Source: Tenacibaculum tangerinum (lineage in GTDB: Bacteria > Bacteroidota > Bacteroidia > Flavobacteriales > Flavobacteriaceae). From it: DNA of 64,000 bases. The notes beneath the pieces are model-generated. The model was not told where the DNA came from and made no database searches. It saw only the letters and a list, made by a program, of their open reading frames with translations. This document shows, piece after piece, positions 44,296 through 52,966 of this stretch. Location of the stretch: positions 434,001 through 498,000 of the forward strand of contig NZ_CP122539.1 of the NCBI RefSeq assembly GCF_029853675.1, read 5' to 3'. Position 1 is the first letter of the stretch, and every line of letters starts with the position of its first letter. The position numbers and the translations under genes are program-made.

Positions 44296-45351
44296 TTACC
44301 TGCTAGCTTTTTCGCTTACTATTCTTTCAATTTCTATACTCGACAAGTTTACGCCTAAAACAATTCCATTTTCATCTATTAAATAATTGAAAGGGATTGA
44401 TTGAATTTTGAGTTCATCATTTACTTTTTTGTCTATATCAATTAAGTTAGTCCAGGTCAGATTGTCTTTTTCGACAGCTTCAATCCAGCTTTTTTTGTTA
44501 TCGTCAATTGATACACTAACGATATCAAAATTTGTATCTAGAAATTTCTCTTTGAGTTTTATTAGTTCTGGATGTTTTATTCTGCAAGGAACACACCAAG
44601 AAGCCCAAAAGTCTACCAATGTTATTTTACCTGAGAACGATTTTATATCAACGTTTTCGTTCTTAGCATTTGGTAAAGAGAATTCAAGGAAAGGTTTTTT
44701 TATCCCATATTTATCAAGATTAGCTATTCCCATTTTAAACATTTCTAAATCACTTTTATTTTGTTGGGTGGTATCAATTTTTGAATAAAGTTGAAGAAGT
44801 TCTTTTTTGGTTAGAACAGGATTTATCAATGCAATTTCGCTCAAAATCGTTCCACTAAACGGATGATTTTTATTGATTTTAATGAATGATTTGAGTTTTT
44901 CATAGAGTAAGGCTTTGAAATTTTCTTTATTCTTATTGGCTTGATAAAACTCTTTATACTCATTTTGAATTTTAGCAGAGTACGATCCTTTAACATTATT
45001 GATTTCTAGAAAATTTAAAGTCTTTCCGTTGTGCCTTTTTTTGTCGTAATCTGCTTGAATTATAATATCGCTATTTTCAATATATAACCAAGCAACATTT
45101 GCATCTGGGTCTGGTTTTAGGTTTAACCATCCTTGAGTTGGTTTTTCTACTTTTCCGTTAAATTTAAAACTGTTGTTTAAAACTTTTACGCTGTCTTTTA
45201 CATTTCCATAATTTAAATATATGTAGTCTGAATACGCTCCATTTATTGTTCCTGTTAGATTAAATGATTGTTGTGCTTTTGTTTTGTTTGTCAGATTTTC
45301 TTTGCAACTAATAAAAGTGCATACAATTAGCAATGAGAAAATGTTTTTCAT
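44296..45351 (-). CDS. TlpA-like thioredoxin lipoprotein with DUF4369-type domain
   Basis: 351 residues. Lipoprotein signal MKNIFSLLIVCTFISC (C16). Residues 30-110 form a DUF4369-like beta domain (NLTGTINGAYSDYIYLNYGN), then a helical part, then a thioredoxin fold with the CxxC at 253-256 (WASWCVPC). It would reduce disulfides in the periplasm or outer membrane. It belongs to the same broad family as the gene at 50423. Its 5-prime flank matches the module before the gene at 50154. The gap 44046-44295 shows no gene. Confidence 0.85.
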   Translation of the reverse strand: MKNIFSLLIVCTFISCKENLTNKTKAQQSFNLTGTINGAYSDYIYLNYGNVKDSVKVLNNSFKFNGKVEKPTQGWLNLKPDPDANVAWLYIENSDIIIQADYDKKRHNGKTLNFLEINNVKGSYSAKIQNEYKEFYQANKNKENFKALLYEKLKSFIKINKNHPFSGTILSEIALINPVLTKKELLQLYSKIDTTQQNKSDLEMFKMGIANLDKYGIKKPFLEFSLPNAKNENVDIKSFSGKITLVDFWASWCVPCRIKHPELIKLKEKFLDTNFDIVSVSIDDNKKSWIEAVEKDNLTWTNLIDIDKKVNDELKIQSIPFNYLIDENGIVLGVNLSSIEIERIVSEKASR

Positions 45352-45370
45352 AAGTTGGTTTTTTTAGCTG

Positions 45371-45562
45371 TCAAGTGTTGAAATATGAACATTCATTAGG
45401 ATAAGAAATTGAATCAAGATAAATTTCGTCTCTCCCCTCGTTGATTCCAAATTCAGTTTCTATTCCTTTAATTTTTTCCATTCGTCTAATTAAATATGAC
45501 GGCAAGTGATTTTGGCTACGGAAAGTTTCGGCTGGCAAACCATAACTTTCTAATGTTTGTTA
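45371..45562 (-). pseudogene. C-terminal fragment of an unknown gene
   Basis: A 63-codon open stretch reads QTLESYGLPAETFRSQNHLP-SYLIRRMEKIKGIETEFGIN-EGRDEIYLDSISYPNECSYF and stops at 45371, directly before the TlpA-like gene's 5-prime module. It has protein-like composition but is closed by a stop at its upstream end. An ATG inside (MEKIKGIETEF) could start a 36-residue peptide. No family is recognised. Confidence 0.4.
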
Positions 45563-45593
45563 ATTCGCTTGATTACATATATGTTGTTTTTCT

Positions 45594-46118
45594 CTAATTA
45601 TTAAATAATTTGTAAATCAATTTACTCGAATTTTTATTTTGTGTTGCAATAGTCCAGTAACTCTTAACATTTATTGTTGCTAATCCTTGAACTAAATCAG
45701 AGTCATTTTTCTTAATTGTTAAAACTAAATTATAACGCTGTTTTCTTTTTTTATATAAATTATCATCCCATCCTTTAAAATTATCAAGAACTATTTGACA
45801 GATTATATCATACTCCTTAAACGAATTTCTTTTTGTTGGAACCTTTTCTTTTTCTATAAATGTGTTGATTTCAAAATTAAATCCAATTTTTTTATTAGTT
45901 TTTTTAAATCGTTTTTCTATTTGCTTTCTTAAATCAGTATAAAAATTTGCTTGGCATCCTCTTACATCAAAAATAAACAAAATCGATTTTGACTCTTTAA
46001 ATTCAACAGGAATGTTATTTTCTATTAATTGAACTCCAACTTCAAATTTTTCTCTTTTCTGACTGTACGAATTTAAGGTTAAGATTAATCCTAAAATCAA
46101 TAAATTAAGTCTTTTCAT
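45594..46118 (-). CDS. Secreted hypothetical protein
   Basis: 174 residues from ATG 46118, chosen over upstream starts because it gives a clean signal peptide (MKRLNLLILGLILTLNSYSQ). The mature part is basic and mixed alpha-beta (ILFIFDVRGCQANFYTDLRK, WDDNLYKKRKQRYNLVLTIK). I do not recognise a family. It lies in the minus-strand accessory array; the 3-prime flank has no clear terminator. Confidence 0.55.
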   Translation of the reverse strand: MKRLNLLILGLILTLNSYSQKREKFEVGVQLIENNIPVEFKESKSILFIFDVRGCQANFYTDLRKQIEKRFKKTNKKIGFNFEINTFIEKEKVPTKRNSFKEYDIICQIVLDNFKGWDDNLYKKRKQRYNLVLTIKKNDSDLVQGLATINVKSYWTIATQNKNSSKLIYKLFNN

Positions 46119-46255
46119 ATAATTTGTTATCATAGTTTTGTTAAGTGTTGGAGCACTGAAGATGGAAGAAATTGACCGAATCATAGTAAAACTGTTGGGG
46201 TTTTCTGAGTGCAAACACAAAGAACAATTGATAATACACGGTATTATGAACAATT

Positions 46256-46885
46256 TTACAGTTGATAGTTCATACCTAATTGAAATACAGAAGTATTCAA
46301 ATTCTGACGTTCAATTATTCCGTAATTATATCTCAATGAAATACCTAAATCATCGGATAAGTAATATCCAAATCCTAATGAAAGTCCTAATTCAAATTTC
46401 TCCTCCTTCTCATTTTTCAAAAATCCGCCGAAATTAAAAGGATTATTGTCATAATCAATTTTTCTGTTTAGAGAGTAGCCAAATTGCGGACCACATTCTA
46501 GATGTAATTTATCGCTCAATGTATATATTATAATAACAGGAAGTAATAACAATGATTCTTTTATTTCACCCTTAATTGAAGTAATGAAAACAGGTTCAGG
46601 ATTAGTGATGTTTAAATCAGAACCATTAATAGTAAAATTACTGCCTTGTTGAGAGTAAAGAAGTTCAGGTCTTATTGAAATTTTTTCGCTAATTCCAAAC
46701 TTAACAAAACCTCCGAGATGAAATCCGATTTTTCCTGTGTAATCGGCAGGAATATCGTCGTTATTATTATCTGCAAAGTTTGAGTAATTCAGTCCGCCTT
46801 TTATTCCAAATTTAATTAGATTGACTTGACCATAAGTGTTTAATGTTAGCAGGAATAGTGCAATGAGTAAAAGTGGCTTTGTCAT
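46256..46885 (-). CDS. PorT-like outer-membrane beta-barrel protein
   Basis: 209 residues from ATG 46885. Signal peptide MTKPLLLIALFLLTLNTYGQ, then an eight-strand barrel: FGIKGGLNYSNFADNN, KIGFHLGGFVKFGISEKISI, RPELLYSQQG, LECGPQFGYSLNRK and the terminal FQLGMNYQL. This is the small-barrel (OMP_b-brl_2/PorT) family. It is a paralogue of the gene at 48188, sharing order and motifs. Role unknown. Its 5-prime flank is module B, also found before the unrelated gene at 52591. Confidence 0.8.
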   Translation of the reverse strand: MTKPLLLIALFLLTLNTYGQVNLIKFGIKGGLNYSNFADNNNDDIPADYTGKIGFHLGGFVKFGISEKISIRPELLYSQQGSNFTINGSDLNITNPEPVFITSIKGEIKESLLLLPVIIIYTLSDKLHLECGPQFGYSLNRKIDYDNNPFNFGGFLKNEKEEKFELGLSLGFGYYLSDDLGISLRYNYGIIERQNLNTSVFQLGMNYQL

Positions 46886-46911
46886 TCGTAATTTTTGTGT
46901 TTTAATTCTGT

Positions 46912-47000
46912 ACAACTAGATTATGAATAGTATAAATTACTAGTATACTTCTTTTTTAATATGATTGATGGAAGTTTTTAGCAATTTTACTCTTCTTGTT
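46912..47000 (-). repeat. Dispersed 5-prime module B, copy 1
   Basis: Shares ATACTTCTTTTTT, AGTTTTTAGCAATTTTACTC and TTCTT in the same order with 52612-52700, together with ACTAG and GTA-AATTACT words. Both copies precede starts of unrelated minus-strand genes. Confidence 0.65.
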
Positions 47001-47137
47001 TCAAACCTTAAATATAAAACAAAATTACTTTGTTACCTATTAGTAAAAGCAGTCTTTTTCTTTTCGCCATTTTAGTTTTGGTAAATCCGATTGATGGTAG
47101 CGCCTTTCTGTTGTAGTTGATAATATTCAATAAGATT

Positions 47138-47158
47138 GAATTTCCGCGGAGGAAATTC
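47138..47158. repeat. Short palindrome
   Basis: GAATTTCC-GCGGA-GGAAATTC has perfect 8-base arms. It lies in a gene-poor gap (47001-47193) with nothing else recognisable and may be a REP-like element. Confidence 0.4.
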
Positions 47159-47193
47159 AGACAAAATGAGATATAAACATTAGCCAAAGTTTT

Positions 47194-47316
47194 TTAATTC
47201 GTCCAGTTTTCAATAGTTCCATTTTCTTTGAACCATATTTCGATATATATTTTTTCCTCTGTCGGTTCTCCTTTCCGTTTCAGAATGTCAAACTGCAATT
47301 TAGAGAGTGCTTTTTT
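47194..47316 (-). pseudogene. In-frame C-terminal extension or fragment after a stop
   Basis: Directly after the TAA of the 47317 gene the same frame stays open for 40 codons: KKALSKLQFDILKRKGEPTE then EKIYIEIWFKENGTIENWTN and a stop. This is protein-like. It may be the tail of a longer ancestral gene cut by a nonsense mutation, or the end of a different gene lost by deletion. Confidence 0.4.
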
Positions 47317-48093
47317 TTATGATTTGACACAATGATTGTATTGTCTTTTCGTATCCCAATATTCTTCAATCAGTTCATCTGTTTGGTAATCAGTCATTAG
47401 CACATCACTAATTTTGACATTTTTTCCAATCACGACTGTATATTTTTCTCCACAATCGATTTTTTTCAATTTAGTCCATTTATAATTTTTAATTGAGTCA
47501 AATATAATGTTGCTGATTGAGTCTTTTTCTAGTCTGTCAATTCCGTTTTTTAAATCAATGTAATTCTGTTGGGCGCTAATTTCAATTATCTTTCCACTAT
47601 CAATTTTTATAACTATCTCATATAGAAATACTTTTTCGAATACTCCATTCCAACGTAAGATTCTATTGTCTTTAGTTTTTGACGGAAAACTAATATTTCC
47701 ACTATACCAGTTTATAAAAACTTTGTCGTTAAGTACTTTATCTCCAAATAATTTTTTGATATAATTAATTGGTGTTTGATTTTTATTTTCTAAAGAATGG
47801 CAATCAATTATTGCGCTTACAAATAAACTGTCATTTTCTATTTTGTAAATGGCTTGATAGCCTCTCCAGCAATTAAAAGAAGTTCCTAATTGATTATCGA
47901 TTGAACTTCTAAAACTCAAATCAAACAATCTACCATTATCATCTTTACGGGTTTGTAGATATTGTTCGACCAATAAATTATATGTCGGAATCGTATCGTT
48001 ATTGTAAATAATATAATCAGGAACTTGTGGACTTGAAGCAAATGAATTTGATACAGAAAAACTTAATAAAATAATAGTCAAAATTTTCTTCAT
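47317..48093 (-). CDS. Secreted hypothetical protein, single-unit form of a paralogous family
   Basis: 258 residues with signal peptide (MKKILTIILLSFSVSNSFAS). The core pattern (PDYIIYNNDTI, NCWRGYQAIYKIENDSLFVS, VLNDKVFINWYSGNISFPSK, EIVIKIDSGKI) recurs in each half of the protein at 49045. I recall such secreted proteins in Bacteroidota accessory regions but know no function. Two genes from the array separate the paralogues. A 40-codon open stretch follows the stop in frame. Confidence 0.65.
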   Translation of the reverse strand: MKKILTIILLSFSVSNSFASSPQVPDYIIYNNDTIPTYNLLVEQYLQTRKDDNGRLFDLSFRSSIDNQLGTSFNCWRGYQAIYKIENDSLFVSAIIDCHSLENKNQTPINYIKKLFGDKVLNDKVFINWYSGNISFPSKTKDNRILRWNGVFEKVFLYEIVIKIDSGKIIEISAQQNYIDLKNGIDRLEKDSISNIIFDSIKNYKWTKLKKIDCGEKYTVVIGKNVKISDVLMTDYQTDELIEEYWDTKRQYNHCVKS

Positions 48094-48122
48094 ATTGTTT
48101 TTCTAATTATAGGGAATGTCTC

Positions 48123-48170
48123 AGTTAAGACTAGTTACTTACTTTAATCGCTAAATGAGCAATTAATTAT
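48123..48170 (-). repeat. Dispersed 5-prime module C, copy 1
   Basis: GACTAGT, ACTTTAAT/ACTTAAT and AGCAATTAATT occur in the same order at 48876-48911. The copies stand before the genes at 48093 and 48838, which encode unrelated proteins. Confidence 0.45.
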
Positions 48171-48187
48171 ACACGTTATATATAGTT

Positions 48188-48838
48188 TTATATTTTATAT
48201 TCAATTCCTAAACTAAAAACTGAAGGTTTAATTGAACCATCTCTTTCTATAAGTCCATGAAAATATCTCGTATTAATTCGCATATTTTCAAATACTTCAT
48301 ACCCTAAACCGATATTAAATCCTAGATCAAATTTATCATAATTCGTGTTGATATTTTGAGAATTATTTCCAAAAAAGCTATCTAATGGGTTTTTGGTAAT
48401 TTCTTGTTTTCGATTCATTATATAGCCTAATTGAATTCCTCCTTCTAAATTAAATTCATTATTAATAAAATATTGTAAAGTAATTGGTGTAGAAATTACA
48501 GATTCACTTATTTTTTCCTCAATATCACCACTTATTATTAACTCTCCATTTGAGTCGGTTAATGAGATATCTTCAAATACTCTTTTTGTTCCTTGGCTAG
48601 AAAAAAGTATTTCAGGTTGTATTTTAAATTTTTGGGAAATTTTAATATTTGTATAACCTCCTATATAAAAACCTATTTTCCTTTGATAATCTGCTAATCT
48701 AGTATTCTCAACATTTAATTCAGGCGTATACTTTGACATGTTAATTCCTGATTTAATTCCAAATTGCATTTTAGTGTTTTGAGAATTTATTGAAATACTA
48801 AAGAATAATATTAAAATAATAAAAATGTTTTTTTTCAT
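48188..48838 (-). CDS. PorT-like outer-membrane beta-barrel protein
   Basis: 216 residues: signal peptide (MKKNIFIILILFFSISINSQ), then FGIKSGINMSKYTPE, KIGFYIGGYTNIKISQKFKI, QPEILFSSQG, LEGGIQLGYIMNRKQ and terminal FSLGIEYKI, the same sequence of strands as the barrel at 46256. Outer membrane, function unknown. Immediately after its stop is one of the recurrent junction words (ACGTGTATAATTAATTGC on the minus strand). Confidence 0.8.
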   Translation of the reverse strand: MKKNIFIILILFFSISINSQNTKMQFGIKSGINMSKYTPELNVENTRLADYQRKIGFYIGGYTNIKISQKFKIQPEILFSSQGTKRVFEDISLTDSNGELIISGDIEEKISESVISTPITLQYFINNEFNLEGGIQLGYIMNRKQEITKNPLDSFFGNNSQNINTNYDKFDLGFNIGLGYEVFENMRINTRYFHGLIERDGSIKPSVFSLGIEYKI

Positions 48839-48875
48839 ATGTAATTTTTGTTTTTAATTGTTAATAACATCTTCG

Positions 48876-48911
48876 GTTATGACTAGTACAGGACTTAATT
48901 AGCAATTAATT
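48876..48911 (-). repeat. Dispersed 5-prime module C, copy 2
   Basis: Matches 48123-48170 as described there. Bases 48912-49044 show only a junction-like GCGCCCAACATTGGCTC word on the minus strand (near 49026-49042). Confidence 0.45.
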
Positions 48912-49044
48912 TTGGTTAAGTATTTAACCAAATCTTTTTATTTTTAAAGCCAAATTAAAGGTTAGGAAGACTTTATAAAAATATACTAAACTTAGATTAA
49001 GCACTAAAATCCGTATTAATTACAAGAGCCAATGTTGGGCGCAG

Positions 49045-50154
49045 TTATTCTCGCTGTAATTTTAAATCATTGATAATCGTTTTTACTTTATCATTAGCAT
49101 CATTTGGTATATTGTCAAAATCAAATTCGCTTGGAATCGTGTGTTTTTCAACCACATTACCGCTTTCAATTCTCATAATGATAAATTCTTTTACTTTAAA
49201 ACTTTTTAATTCTGGAATTAATTCATCAGCGACTTCTTCACCGAAAGATGCTAAATAAATACCATTTGCCCAATTAGCCAAAATTTTAGAATTATCTGAT
49301 ATAGATGGAAAAACTTCAGATAATTTTAATTGTAATCTTTCTGGTCCGTCAAAATTGAGTCCTTTATTTAAATGAATATCTGTAAGATATAATTTATCTT
49401 CAATTACTTTCCAAGTTCCATTAGGTGCGCCACTTAGTTCGAAGTTTTCCCAATTATAAGGCCAATCGAAGTGACTATTTTCATATTTTTCAAGTATGAC
49501 GCTATAATCATTCTTACCCTTTAAATAACCAGTCTTATTGCCTATTTCTATATGTTCACTGTCGTGTAATCTAAAATAATAACTTATATAAGACTGATTT
49601 AAATAAAGAATAGAATACTTACTCATTAGATTTGTATCTGCAGTATCTTTTTGGGTTAAGTTTTCAATTCTTTCAAAATCTTTTTCTGTTATTTTTTTAC
49701 TTTTCTGAACTAAACCATTCTTTACGTATATGTATATTGAATATTCTGTTTTCCAATAGTTTTCCTTTTTCCTTTTTTGACAAACTAAAACACCACTAAA
49801 CCAATCTGCAAAAACTTTACTATCATTTGAAAATGTGTTGTCTATTGATTTTACATTGAATTTAGTAGGTTTATAATTGTCTTCTTCAATTGCTATATTA
49901 GTGATAAAAAATTTATCATCTATTATTTTCCAAGTTGCAATGTGACCTCTATAGTTTGCTGTGTGTAACATTCTAAAGGGATAATTTAAATTATTTTGTT
50001 GATAATAAGTCTCTAAAGGTGAGGGATGTCCACAACCAATGTTAACTGTCAATTTTTCATTACCGTAAAATAATATATCTGGTTGTTGGTCAGTTGCTTT
50101 TGTGATATTTGTGGTAATTAAACTAATTAGAAATATTAATAGAATTTTTTTCAT
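49045..50154 (-). CDS. Secreted hypothetical protein with internal duplication
   Basis: 369 residues from ATG 50154, which gives a signal peptide (MKKILLIFLISLITTNITKA); an upstream ATG in frame adds seven residues before it. Each half has the order tyrosine-rich segment, W-K-[IV]-I-[ED]-D-K, then [FN]-[AS]-[ND]-W-[FA]-[SN]-G: GHIATWKIIDDKFFITNIAI with VFADWFSGVLV, and GTWKVIEDKLYLTDIHLNKG with ILANWANGIYL. The single-unit gene at 47317 has the same pattern once. Function unknown, probably periplasmic. It is preceded by module A. Confidence 0.65.
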   Translation of the reverse strand: MKKILLIFLISLITTNITKATDQQPDILFYGNEKLTVNIGCGHPSPLETYYQQNNLNYPFRMLHTANYRGHIATWKIIDDKFFITNIAIEEDNYKPTKFNVKSIDNTFSNDSKVFADWFSGVLVCQKRKKENYWKTEYSIYIYVKNGLVQKSKKITEKDFERIENLTQKDTADTNLMSKYSILYLNQSYISYYFRLHDSEHIEIGNKTGYLKGKNDYSVILEKYENSHFDWPYNWENFELSGAPNGTWKVIEDKLYLTDIHLNKGLNFDGPERLQLKLSEVFPSISDNSKILANWANGIYLASFGEEVADELIPELKSFKVKEFIIMRIESGNVVEKHTIPSEFDFDNIPNDANDKVKTIINDLKLQRE

Positions 50155-50257
50155 GAGTTGTTTTTTTGCTGTCAAGTCCTGAAATATGGTTACAGGTTAA
50201 AAAATTGATTTATGCTGTGTTTTATAGTCTAAATATATAGGGAATCTTATTTGATTG
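50151..50257 (-). repeat. Dispersed 5-prime module A, copy 2
   Basis: Matches 12961-13060. Its gene-proximal end (CATGAGTTGTTTTTTTGCTG then TCAAGT..TGAAATATG) also matches 45349-45387 before the TlpA-like gene. The rest of the gap to 50422 shows only the junction-like word near 50367. Confidence 0.65.
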
Positions 50258-50422
50258 TATGGATTTATATCACTTCTTTTTACGTAGGCTATACTAGCAA
50301 GGGTGTGGTTGGAGACAAATTTTTGTTTTAAAAGGTTCTGACTACCATATGATTACTTTGTCGTTTTTATACATAACGATTAAAATTATGTAGTCTTTAT
50401 TCATGATGGTTCACATTATGAT

Positions 50423-51469
50423 TTACGGGCTATTATGTTTTGTTATTAATTTTTCCATTTCGGAGAACGAATTGCTTCGTACTAAAACCTTACCGTCTTT
50501 ATCTATCAATAAATAGGTGGGAAATGTATAAATGAATAACTTTTTAGAAATGCTTTTGTTCGGATTCTCTTGTTCACGATAATTTATCCAGCTATAATTT
50601 TCCTTATTAAGATAATCTTTCCAATTTTCTTGATCAGTATCAATAGAAATCCCAATCAACTCAATATTATTACTCCTCAACCATTCTAGCTTATTTTTAA
50701 TAATTTTATGGTCCTCTATACATGGAGGACAACCCAAAAACCAAAAATCTATTAAATAGAGTTCGCTATTAGGAAACTCTATTTGTGATAAACTTTTTTC
50801 TTTGTTGTAAAAGAGATATTCTGAAAAATCTATCTTATCTGCTGATAATAGGTTTTCAATTTTAGCATAGGGGCTTAATAAATGATTTTTTAGCATATCA
50901 TTTTGAGATGATAATAATTGATAAATTTTTACAAGCTCATTTTTTTTATTTAAATTCCTGCGCATGAACATTTCGGAAATATCTATTGATAACAGATTAT
51001 CTATATTTTTATTCAGCTCTTCAATTAAAAAACTATTAATTTTAGTACTATCTTTAGGATGCTTTTTAAGCAGATTCTCATATCTTGATTTATAATTTTT
51101 ATACTTGTAATATAAGTCTGATCCTATTACGGTATCAATCTTCAGACTTTTGTTTGATAAGGATCCTTTTATCACAATGTTCTTTCCGTTTAACCACATA
51201 TTATTACTCATTATTACTCCTTTATCAGTATAAAAATCTATGAGGTAAAGGTCATTTATGCTGTCTTTTAGAGTAACATAAAGTGGATTTGTGTAAGACA
51301 AATATTGTTGTTCTCTGTTTTGAGTAAAATTAGAAAAATAAATACTGTCAACAGTCATAGTTGATTCAATGTAAAGATTTAAGTCTGATTTTACTTTTTT
51401 ATCTCTAGAATTACAGGAGAATAAAGAGATCCCTAAAATTAGCACTATATGAATGTATAAGTTTCTCAT
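50423..51469 (-). CDS. TlpA-like thioredoxin lipoprotein
   Basis: 348 residues. Lipoprotein signal MRNLYIHIVLILGISLFSC (C19), an N-terminal beta domain, a helical middle and a thioredoxin fold with C247-P-P-C250 (FWFLGCPPC) and the cis-proline loop FIYTFPTYLLID. The CPPC active site is less usual than the WCVPC of the 44296 gene. Periplasmic disulfide exchange is the likely role. No partner gene is evident. Confidence 0.82.
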   Translation of the reverse strand: MRNLYIHIVLILGISLFSCNSRDKKVKSDLNLYIESTMTVDSIYFSNFTQNREQQYLSYTNPLYVTLKDSINDLYLIDFYTDKGVIMSNNMWLNGKNIVIKGSLSNKSLKIDTVIGSDLYYKYKNYKSRYENLLKKHPKDSTKINSFLIEELNKNIDNLLSIDISEMFMRRNLNKKNELVKIYQLLSSQNDMLKNHLLSPYAKIENLLSADKIDFSEYLFYNKEKSLSQIEFPNSELYLIDFWFLGCPPCIEDHKIIKNKLEWLRSNNIELIGISIDTDQENWKDYLNKENYSWINYREQENPNKSISKKLFIYTFPTYLLIDKDGKVLVRSNSFSEMEKLITKHNSP

Positions 51470-52000
51470 AATTTTGAATAACGCACATTTTTTATATTAA
51501 TAATTAGCTTTTTATATGGTTTATATTTTATTATTTTGCATGTATACCTATTGTATCTTCGAGCAAAATTAGTTGAATGAAATAGAAATAACTTTGTGCA
51601 GAGAAGTGATATTATGGTTCTCTATAGCTCTGCTGAACGTAGCCGAAGTACAATTTTTAATTTATTATCATTGTTAAAAATCACTCGAACTTACGGTATA
51701 AGAAAAAATTATTCGTAAACCGTATCTCTAAAACCTAAAATATTGGGGTTCAAGTTAAATTTATCGATTTTTTTTGAATTCTTCTGACAATTCCAAGTTT
51801 TTTATGGAAGAATAAATATAGTTTATGGGTTGATACTGTATTTTTGTTTATCATACTCTATGATTTTACAGCTAGTTTTTAGCTGTTACTATTCTGGAGA
51901 ATATCTTGCTTTTCTATAAACTACTCTTTTTAAGATTTGGTTGTATTTCGTTTTATCACTTAAACCGCTATTACTTATACATCGTTTTAGTAAGTTGTAT
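51470..52000. other. Gene-free stretch
   Basis: No gene is supported. A GCTGAACGTAGCCGAAGTAC word near 51631 is a common intergenic repeat core in this group. The junction-like word GCTATTACTTATACATCGT (minus strand ACGATGTATAAGTAATAGC) lies at 51967-51985, at the 3-prime end of the next gene. Confidence 0.5.
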
Positions 52001-52591
52001 TTATTTGAATTTTAAAGAGTGAAATCCAGCCATCATTAAGTCAGAATGTGTTTCCTTATTATTACTCATAAACGTCACAATAACATCAGCAGTATCATCT
52101 TTATGTAAGTACACAAATTGTCCATATTTATAGCCTTCACCAAACTCGCAATTAAATTCGAAAAAACAAGAACCACCTGCATCAGCGTTAAATTCTTTTT
52201 TCACTGCCTGAGTTGGAAAAGGTCCAATGTTATACATTTGTCCGCCTGTCATATTCAAAACGTTCGCTTGTACTCTTCCTTTATAGATATTGTTTGGTGG
52301 AATCATCATCGAATTACTATCTTTTAGAGATTCTTTATACTGTTCCATTGAAGGTTTTAATGACCAAATTGTGTATCTAATTTCCATAGTAGAATCAGAA
52401 TTTATCACCGCAAATGAATATCCTAAATCACGATTTTGTTTTACATCTGCTATTTTATAATCTTTTGGCATTGTAAAATTCAATCCCGAAGAATCACAAA
52501 GGTTTTTAAACTCTGTAAGTGTTAATTGATTTTGTCCGTAACTGATTCCAAAAATCAGAATCAAGGTTAACATACTTATTATTTTTTTCAT
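52001..52591 (-). CDS. Secreted hypothetical protein
   Basis: 196 residues from ATG 52591; an upstream in-frame ATG is less likely because MKKIISMLTLILIFGISYGQ is a full signal peptide. The mature part (LTLTEFKNLCDSSGLNFTMP, GYSFAVINSDSTMEIRYTIW, GSCFFEFNCEFGEGYKYGQF) looks like a small soluble beta-rich domain with paired cysteines. I recall similar hypothetical proteins in Flavobacteria without known role. Module B precedes it. Confidence 0.6.
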   Translation of the reverse strand: MKKIISMLTLILIFGISYGQNQLTLTEFKNLCDSSGLNFTMPKDYKIADVKQNRDLGYSFAVINSDSTMEIRYTIWSLKPSMEQYKESLKDSNSMMIPPNNIYKGRVQANVLNMTGGQMYNIGPFPTQAVKKEFNADAGGSCFFEFNCEFGEGYKYGQFVYLHKDDTADVIVTFMSNNKETHSDLMMAGFHSLKFK

Positions 52592-52611
52592 ACAGTTTCC
52601 TTTTATGCTTG

Positions 52612-52700
52612 CCAACTAGCTTATTACAAAGTGTAGAATTACTGTTATACTTCTTTTTTGATAGGATAAGCGCAAGTTTTTAGCAATTTTACTCTTCTTA
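52612..52700 (-). repeat. Dispersed 5-prime module B, copy 2
   Basis: Matches 46912-47000. The following gap to 52966 holds a weak hairpin, CTCCCC with GGGGTTTT (52758-52788), and no gene. Confidence 0.65.
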
Positions 52701-52966
52701 TTTTCTGCAATATAGGGGTATTTTATAAAGAATCAAAAGGTTATTTTTAATAGAAAAGAACTCCCCATGTTTTGCTCGGGGTTTTCAATCTGACCTCACC
52801 GAAGAAGAGGTAAAACGGCTTTACCGTTATAGATACTGCGGAGTACAGAATTTCGATTTTTTGACTAGTATATAAAATTCGTGAATAAAAAAAAGGCTAG
52901 AATCTTTAAAAAACCTAAAAGATTGGTTAATTTTCCACTTTTAAAATACTTTCAATTTAATATCCA

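Noticed and set aside
42879..52703. Classical chromosomal integron
   Set aside because: No integron integrase is present and the junction words have not been shown to fold as attC sites; only a cassette-like arrangement is claimed.
42879..52703. Secondary-metabolite or conjugative element island
   Set aside because: No relaxase, Tra, NRPS/PKS, capsid or recombinase genes occur; the genes are single secreted proteins.
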